A stretch of DNA of 10,245 bases from Chrysiogenia bacterium (lineage in GTDB: Bacteria; JAGRBM01). Position 1 is the stretch's first letter; every line of letters starts with the position of its first letter. The notes beneath the pieces were generated by a model, which made no database searches, was not told the DNA's origin, and was given only the letters and a program-made list of their open reading frames with translations. The stretch spans positions 1-10,245 of the forward strand of contig JAGRBM010000366.1 in the NCBI GenBank assembly GCA_020434085.1. The letters run 5' to 3'. Position numbers and translations under genes: made by a program. Of this stretch, positions 6,838-10,245 are shown piece by piece.

Positions 6838-7805
6838 GAGCCGAAGGCCTCCGGGTGCAGCGCGCGGGCGATTTGCTCGGCAGCCTTCAGGATGTAGTGG
6901 GAGTGGCTGGTGATCGACGCGCTTCCCACAGGATAGACCCGCCCGGCGCGCACGGCCGGCGAGTCCTGCCAGATGGGGTCGTCGTAGATCCAGGCGATCT
7001 GCTCTTCGAGATTGCCGGTACCGTAGGCGGGAACGAGCAGCACGTCGGGGCGCAGGCTCGCGGCGAACTCGCGTCCGACGCGCGCGTGCTGGGTCACGCC
7101 GCCTTCGGAGGCGGCGACGTTTTGGGCCCCCGCCCATTGCAGGATCTCGTCCACGCTGCTCCCGGCACCGAAGGTGTAACCAAGCTCGCTGAAGTAGAGC
7201 ACCCGCGCGCGCGGCAGCCCGGCAAGGCGCTGCTGCAGGTCGGCAAGCTGCGCGTCGAATTCCGACAGCAGGCGCGCGGCTTCTTTTTCCGTGCCGGTGG
7301 CAGCGGCGATGACCTCGATGTTCCTTCGAAGGTCCGCGCTGCTGGTCACGTCGCGCAGGCGAATGACCGGAACGCCGGCCTCGATGAGAAAGCGCGTGGC
7401 CACCGTGTTGGTATACGGTGAAATGATGACGAGGTCGGGTTCCAGCGAGAGGACCTCTTCGGTTTCTCCTGCAATCAGTCGCGCGCCGGGGGGGACCTTG
7501 TCCGCGCAACTTGAGAGGCTCGGGTTGGCTGCAAAACGCGTGAGCGCCGCGATGCGCTCCGGCGCTACGATCTCGGTGAGGATCTCGTCGGCATCGAGAA
7601 TCAGCGAGACGATTCGGCGCGGCGGGCGCGCGATGAGGATCTCGCGCCCGGCCGGATCGATCATGCGGCGCGGAAAGCCTTCGGCATCCGCAAGCGTCGT
7701 CTCGTGCAGCTCACTGGTGCCCAGCAGCGCCCCCTCCACACCCCCCACCGCCCAGAGGCCCGAGAGCAGCGCGGCAAGCGCAAGAATGATCGAGAGCTGT
7801 TTCAT
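6834..7805 (-). CDS. btuF: Periplasmic cobalamin/corrinoid-binding protein of ABC importer
   Basis: Substrate-binding protein of the BtuF/FhuD (cluster A-II, helical-backbone) type, 323 residues. An N-terminal signal segment (KQLSIILALAALLSGLWAVGG) would export it, with no lipobox visible. The domain begins with IDPAGREILIARPPRRIVSL (49-68), a classic opening of this family, followed by ADEILTEIVAPERIAAL, LEPDLVIIS (121-129) and a second lobe with RVLYFSELGYTFGAGSSVDEIL and RPDVLLVPAYG. The ATG at 7805 is chosen because GGAG lies 8 bases upstream and the signal peptide begins there; the frame is open further upstream, but that part is riboswitch RNA. First gene of the operon and the direct target of the riboswitch. 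No btuB outer-membrane receptor is in the window. Confidence 0.88.
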   Translation of the reverse strand: MKQLSIILALAALLSGLWAVGGVEGALLGTSELHETTLADAEGFPRRMIDPAGREILIARPPRRIVSLILDADEILTEIVAPERIAALTRFAANPSLSSCADKVPPGARLIAGETEEVLSLEPDLVIISPYTNTVATRFLIEAGVPVIRLRDVTSSADLRRNIEVIAAATGTEKEAARLLSEFDAQLADLQQRLAGLPRARVLYFSELGYTFGAGSSVDEILQWAGAQNVAASEGGVTQHARVGREFAASLRPDVLLVPAYGTGNLEEQIAWIYDDPIWQDSPAVRAGRVYPVGSASITSHSHYILKAAEQIARALHPEAFGS

Positions 7806-7884
7806 GCAAACAGCTCCGCGCAAATGACGCAAGAATGAGAAACCATGGGCGCACGCTCCTGTGGCACGAGGAGTCATCACGATG
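7806..7884 (-). promoter_or_regulatory. Leader between riboswitch aptamer and btuF (expression platform)
   Basis: This stretch follows the aptamer on the minus strand. It contains a small hairpin, CTCCT (7873-7869) and AGGAG (7860-7856) around an 8-base loop, and then the btuF Shine-Dalgarno GGAG (7817-7814). No T-tract follows any strong stem, so control of translation rather than of termination is more likely, but the switching structure is not obvious. Confidence 0.45.
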
Positions 7885-8069
7885 GCCCCGGGTCGGTCTC
7901 CTGGCTTGTGGGTCTCGAAGCGTCCGCGCTTCTTCGCTCGCCTCCGCCTTCCCGGAATCTCTTCCAGTGGCGTCGCTGGAGGCGTTCTCCCCACTTACAG
8001 TGGCGGCCCCGCGCCGGATTCTCACCGGCTTCCCGGCCCGCATTCGCTGCGGGCATTGCACCCCGGGGC
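7885..8069 (-). ncRNA. Cobalamin riboswitch aptamer
   Basis: The minus-strand RNA shows the conserved blocks of the B12 riboswitch in order. They are P1 5' arm GCCCCGGG (8069-8062), GGGAAgccGGTG (8034-8023), GAATCCGGCGCGG, GCCACTGTAA (8004-7995), GCCACTGG (7971-7964), GGGAAGGCGGAGGCGA, and AAGCCAGGAGACC (the B12 box, 7907-7895). The P1 3' arm CCCGGGGC (7892-7885) pairs exactly with the 5' arm. The total of about 185 bases fits the class. It binds adenosylcobalamin or a related corrinoid and normally lowers expression of uptake or synthesis genes when B12 is plentiful. It sits directly before btuFCD and so both regulates and identifies that operon. Confidence 0.95.
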
Positions 8070-8089
8070 ATAGCGGGATGTCAGGGACT

Positions 8090-8119
8090 CGAATACACCC
8101 GCCCGGGACGGGGCGTCAA
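8090..8119 (-). promoter_or_regulatory. Candidate sigma-70 promoter for riboswitch-btuFCD
   Basis: On the minus strand TTGACG (8119-8114) is followed after 18 bases by TATTCG (8095-8090). Transcription would start near 8083, about 14 bases before the aptamer P1 stem, which is the expected layout. The -35 is near consensus; the -10 is weak. Confidence 0.4.
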
Positions 8120-8153
8120 GCGCGCATGGGCGCCGCGCCCGGCTCCCGAGAAA

Positions 8154-8813
8154 TCACTTTTCGAGAAGCAGCGCCGCGAGTTCTTCGGGGCTCTCTACGA
8201 GGAATTTTGGCGAGGCACGCTCGAGCTCGGCGCGCGAGTGGCCGCCGTAGCTCACGGCCAGGGAGTGGGCCCCGGCAGCGTGGGCCATGTCGAGGTCGTA
8301 GGTCGTGTCGCCGACCATGAGCGTGCGCCCCGGCGCAACGCCCAGCTCGCCAAGAATCTTCTCCACCATGTCGGGAAAGGGTTTGCCGCGCGGCACCGTG
8401 TCGGTCGTCGCGACGGCGCTGAAGTAGCCCCCCAGGTCGAAGTGCTTGATCGAACGCTCGACGCCCTTGAGGCTCTTGCCGGTGGCGAGCGCCATCGGAC
8501 GCCCGCGCGTCTGCAGCTCGGCGAGCAGCTCGGCAATTCCGGGAAAGAGCGTGATGCGCGCGTGGCCCACCTCCACCCAGCCGCTCCGGTAGGCCTGCAC
8601 CGCGGGTCCTGGATCTCCCTGGAGCCCCAGATCGGCAAAGAGGCGCGCGAAGACCTCGTCGAGCGGCAGGCCTACCAGGCGGAAGATCGCCTCGGCCTCC
8701 GCCGCCGCGTAGCCGGTCGCCTCGAGCGCGTGGTTCACGGTGGCGACGATGCCTTCGCGGCTGTCGGCCAGGGTGCCATCGAAATCGAAGATGATCAGGT
8801 CATAGTCACGCAC
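8154..8813 (-). CDS. HAD-IA family phosphatase (phosphoglycolate phosphatase-like)
   Basis: Cytoplasmic HAD hydrolase of 219 residues with all four motifs. Motif I is FDFDGTLADS (nucleophile Asp10, acid/base Asp12), motif II is ALATGKS (Thr111), motif III Lys144 is in RGKPFPDMV, and motif IV is VGDTTYDLDMA (Asp169, Asp173). An alpha-helical cap domain (about residues 16-85) places it in subfamily IA with Gph and PpaX. Substrate cannot be read from sequence: phosphoglycolate, pyrophosphate or another small phosphate ester are all possible, so I give no symbol. The start is GTG at 8813, with GGAGG about 11 bases upstream; no in-frame ATG precedes motif I. It is divergent from rnhB across 66 bases and ends 35 bases before the candidate btu promoter. 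A GGGCGC-G-GCGCCC palindrome (8128-8140 region) follows the stop, without a T-tract. Confidence 0.87.
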   Translation of the reverse strand: MRDYDLIIFDFDGTLADSREGIVATVNHALEATGYAAAEAEAIFRLVGLPLDEVFARLFADLGLQGDPGPAVQAYRSGWVEVGHARITLFPGIAELLAELQTRGRPMALATGKSLKGVERSIKHFDLGGYFSAVATTDTVPRGKPFPDMVEKILGELGVAPGRTLMVGDTTYDLDMAHAAGAHSLAVSYGGHSRAELERASPKFLVESPEELAALLLEK

Positions 8814-8879
8814 GGGAGTTTGCCCCTCCAGTCGGGGAAGGCATACTTATCCCAAAATCTCCGGCAAGGCACACCCCAG

Positions 8880-9479
8880 ATGGCCCTCGATCATGACATT
8901 GAAGCAACGCTGCGGCGCGCGGGATACGTGCGCATCGCGGGCCTGGACGAAGCCGGGCGCGGCCCGCTGGCAGGGCCCGTGGTCGCCGCGGCCGTGATTT
9001 TTCCCGAAGGCCACGCCCCCATTGCCGGAATCGATGACTCCAAGAAGATCAAGGAAGCCCGGCGCGAGGAACTCTTCGAGCAAATCTGCGCGAGTGCGAG
9101 CTGGGCCATCGCCGAGGTGAGCGCCGCCGAGATCGACGAGATGAACATCCTGCGCGCTTCGCTGGAGGCCATGCGCCGCGCGATGGCGGAGATTTCTCCC
9201 GATTACCTGCTCATCGACGGCAATCAGCCCGTCCCCTGCGAGGTAAGGCAAGAGTCGCTCGTCAAAGGCGACTCACGCTGTTACTCCATCGCGGCCGCCT
9301 CCATTCTTGCCAAGGTCCACCGTGACCGGCTGCTCGTCGAACTCGATGCACAGTTTCCCCACTACGGCTTTGCCGGGCACAAGGGATATCCGACCAAAAG
9401 CCACCGCGAGGCCATCGCCCGCCACGGCCCCTGCCCCGAGCACCGGCGCACTTTTCGCGGCGTGAAGGAATTTCTCTAG
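8880..9479 (+). CDS. rnhB: Ribonuclease HII
   Basis: Endonuclease of 199 residues that cuts the RNA strand of RNA-DNA hybrids and nicks at single ribonucleotides misincorporated in DNA. The acidic metal-binding tetrad is complete: Asp23 and Glu24 in GLDEAGRGPLAGPV, Asp113 in LIDGN, and Asp131 in KGDSRCYSIAAASILAKVHRD. The C-terminal GYPTKSHREAIARHGPCPEHRRTF block is also typical. The open frame runs very far upstream, but the family N-terminus begins at ATG 8880, with AAGG about 11 bases before it. It overlaps yraN by one base; rnhB-yraN is a common bacterial gene pair. Confidence 0.95.
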   Translation: MALDHDIEATLRRAGYVRIAGLDEAGRGPLAGPVVAAAVIFPEGHAPIAGIDDSKKIKEARREELFEQICASASWAIAEVSAAEIDEMNILRASLEAMRRAMAEISPDYLLIDGNQPVPCEVRQESLVKGDSRCYSIAAASILAKVHRDRLLVELDAQFPHYGFAGHKGYPTKSHREAIARHGPCPEHRRTFRGVKEFL

Positions 9480-9868
9480 TGCTCTTCTCGCGAAAGCAGA
9501 GCGGCGATGCCGCCGAAGAGGCGGCCGAGAAGGCTCTCAAGAAACGTGGCTGCCGCACAATTGCGCGCAACTACAGCTCGCGCGAAGGAGAGATCGACCT
9601 CATCATGCGCGAGGGGCAAACCCTCGTCTTCGTCGAAGTGCGTGCCAAGCGCTCCGAGAAGTTCGGCAGCCCCGCCGAGTCCGTCACGCAGGCCAAGCAA
9701 CGGCGCATCACCCGCACGGCCGAGCACTACCTGGCCAATGAGGGCGCAAAATATCGCCAGTGCCCGCTGCGCTTCGATGTGGTGAGCATCCGCCTGGATG
9801 AGGCCGGCAAACCGGTCGAGATCGAACACATTCCCGATGCTTTCGGTGCGCCCGGCGGCGGCTGGTAA
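9479..9868 (+). CDS. yraN: UPF0102 family protein (YraN), nuclease-like fold
   Basis: Small cytoplasmic protein of 129 residues, the usual family length. The hallmark is GEIDLIMREGQTLVFVEVRAKR (spanning about 37-58), matching the E/D...ExK-type core of restriction-endonuclease-like folds, with Glu and Asp in GEIDLI and Glu in VEVRAK. The usual Lys of FVEVK is Arg here. The N-terminal GDAAEEAAEKALKKRGCRTIARNY helix and the R.DVV.I ending (FDVVSIRLDE) also fit. The start is GTG at 9479, overlapping the rnhB TAG by one base, so the two are cotranscribed. The biochemical role is not well established for the family; a DNA-related role is inferred from fold and from linkage to rnhB. Confidence 0.9.
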   Translation: MLFSRKQSGDAAEEAAEKALKKRGCRTIARNYSSREGEIDLIMREGQTLVFVEVRAKRSEKFGSPAESVTQAKQRRITRTAEHYLANEGAKYRQCPLRFDVVSIRLDEAGKPVEIEHIPDAFGAPGGGW

Positions 9869-9875
9869 AAGAAAA

Positions 9876-9901
9876 GCCCGCCGGTTGGCGGGCCTCTTTA
9901 T
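9876..9901. terminator. Bidirectional intrinsic terminator between yraN and convergent gene
   Basis: The stem is GCCCGCC (9876-9882) and GGCGGGC (9887-9893) with a GGTT loop. On the plus strand it is followed by CTCTTTAT, a modest U-rich tail, seven bases after the yraN stop. On the minus strand it is followed by TTTTCTTTTA, a strong U-rich tail, so it also terminates the convergent gene ending at 9917. Confidence 0.88.
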
Positions 9902-9916
9902 CACTCCAGATATGGT

Positions 9917-10245
9917 TTACGGCGCGGGCGGCCCTTCGAGGTTGATCAGCACGCGCACGCGGCTGAAGCTCGCTGGCGGCTCGAGTTCCACGGGGAGGCC
10001 GCCGGAATCCTCTTTCTGGGAAAGGTCGTTCTGACCGGTATCTCCGTCATCGCCTCCGCCGCCCTGGTCGTCGTCATTGCCGCCCTGGTCTCCCTGGTCG
10101 CCGCCCTGATCATTCTGGGCCGTGCCGCCGCTCGGATCGTCGTCATCACCACCCGAGGGATCGTCGACGTGCTCGGAGCTTTCCTCATAGGTATCGGTGG
10201 GCAGTTCATCGCCCCCGTCGTTGCCATTCTCGATCTGGAACGCGC
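9917..10245 (-). CDS. Unrecognised protein with Asp/Gly-rich tract, C-terminal part (runs off window)
   Basis: The last 108 residues of a minus-strand gene whose start lies beyond the window. I do not recognise the family. Residues 6-80 of the visible part are low-complexity and strongly acidic, built from Asp, Gly, Gln, Asn and Ser. They include DDPSGGDDDDPSGG (an immediate repeat) and DQGGDQGDQGGNDDDQGG, and probably form a disordered linker. The final segment, LPVELEPPASFSRVRVLINLEGPPAP, is more ordered and proline-rich. The frame stays open to the window edge, ends in TAA and is followed at a proper distance by a terminator with a U-rich tail on this strand, which supports it as a real gene. 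Acidic Gly/Asp tracts occur in secreted or surface proteins and in linkers, but there is no evidence here for location. Confidence 0.7.
   Translation of the reverse strand, partial: AFQIENGNDGGDELPTDTYEESSEHVDDPSGGDDDDPSGGTAQNDQGGDQGDQGGNDDDQGGGGDDGDTGQNDLSQKEDSGGLPVELEPPASFSRVRVLINLEGPPAP
10058..10111. repeat. Short tandem repeat within the acidic gene
   Basis: GCCGCCCTGGTC occurs at 10058 and 10079, with a variant GCCGCCCTGATC at 10100 and a partial copy TCCCTGGTC at 10091. Read on the minus strand these encode D-Q-G-G units of the acidic tract. Such repeats may vary in copy number by slippage. Confidence 0.7.

Noticed and set aside
7806-7994. N-terminal extension of btuF into the upstream open frame
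   Set aside because: The DNA there is riboswitch aptamer and leader; the ATG at 7805 has a Shine-Dalgarno and begins a proper signal peptide.
8820-8849. Possible rnhB promoter TTGCCC-N18-TACTTA
   Set aside because: Both hexamers match consensus too poorly to call.
7845-8879. Plus-strand open frame running far upstream of rnhB
   Set aside because: It crosses the riboswitch and the HAD gene on the other strand; family similarity to RNase HII begins only at the ATG at 8880.
10058-10111. Possible CRISPR-like repeat array
   Set aside because: Repeat units are 12 bases with no unique spacers and lie in frame within an acidic coding tract.
9946-10227. Minus-strand open frame rich in Thr/Ala/Arg over the acidic gene
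   Set aside because: It is an alternative frame of the same repeats. The frame ending at 9917 has a stop placed just before the terminator and a coherent acidic protein; this one does not.

Overview
The window is high-GC, densely packed bacterial DNA. The znuA and btuF products have Sec-type signal peptides without a lipobox, and the ABC importers are of the periplasmic-binding-protein type. Together these suggest a Gram-negative bacterium. The mix of genes (archaeal-like TreT, a DUF5752-like protein, an acidic Gly/Asp-rich protein) would fit a deltaproteobacterial/myxococcal or similar lineage, but nothing here fixes the taxon. I see no mobile element, CRISPR array, tRNA or rRNA.

Left part, minus strand (about 1-2411): a tightly overlapping operon reading right to left. 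It encodes a duplicated DUF5752-like protein, a GT4 glycosyltransferase closely resembling trehalose glycosyltransferring synthase (TreT), and the N-terminal half of a trehalose-6-phosphate phosphatase (OtsB), which runs off the window. This looks like a trehalose synthesis cassette. The pairing is odd, because TreT makes free trehalose and needs no phosphatase.

From the divergent intergenic region (2412-2542) a plus-strand operon, znuA-znuC-znuB (2543-4992), encodes a zinc (possibly manganese) ABC importer. It converges, with only 19 bp between stop codons, on a minus-strand operon btuF-btuC-btuD (7805-5012). That operon is preceded by a clear cobalamin riboswitch (aptamer about 7885-8069) and a candidate promoter, so it can be assigned with good confidence to vitamin B12/corrinoid uptake.

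Right part: a minus-strand HAD phosphatase (8154-8813) is divergent from rnhB (RNase HII), which overlaps yraN (UPF0102 nuclease-fold protein) by one base. A bidirectional hairpin terminator (about 9876-9893) separates yraN from a convergent, unrecognised minus-strand gene. The visible C-terminal 108 residues of that gene are dominated by an Asp/Gly/Gln low-complexity tract.

Most of the window is well-known housekeeping and transport biology. The most unusual parts are the DUF5752/TreT/OtsB cassette, the internal duplication in the DUF5752-like protein, a missing metal-ligand histidine in ZnuA, and the unknown acidic protein at the right edge.
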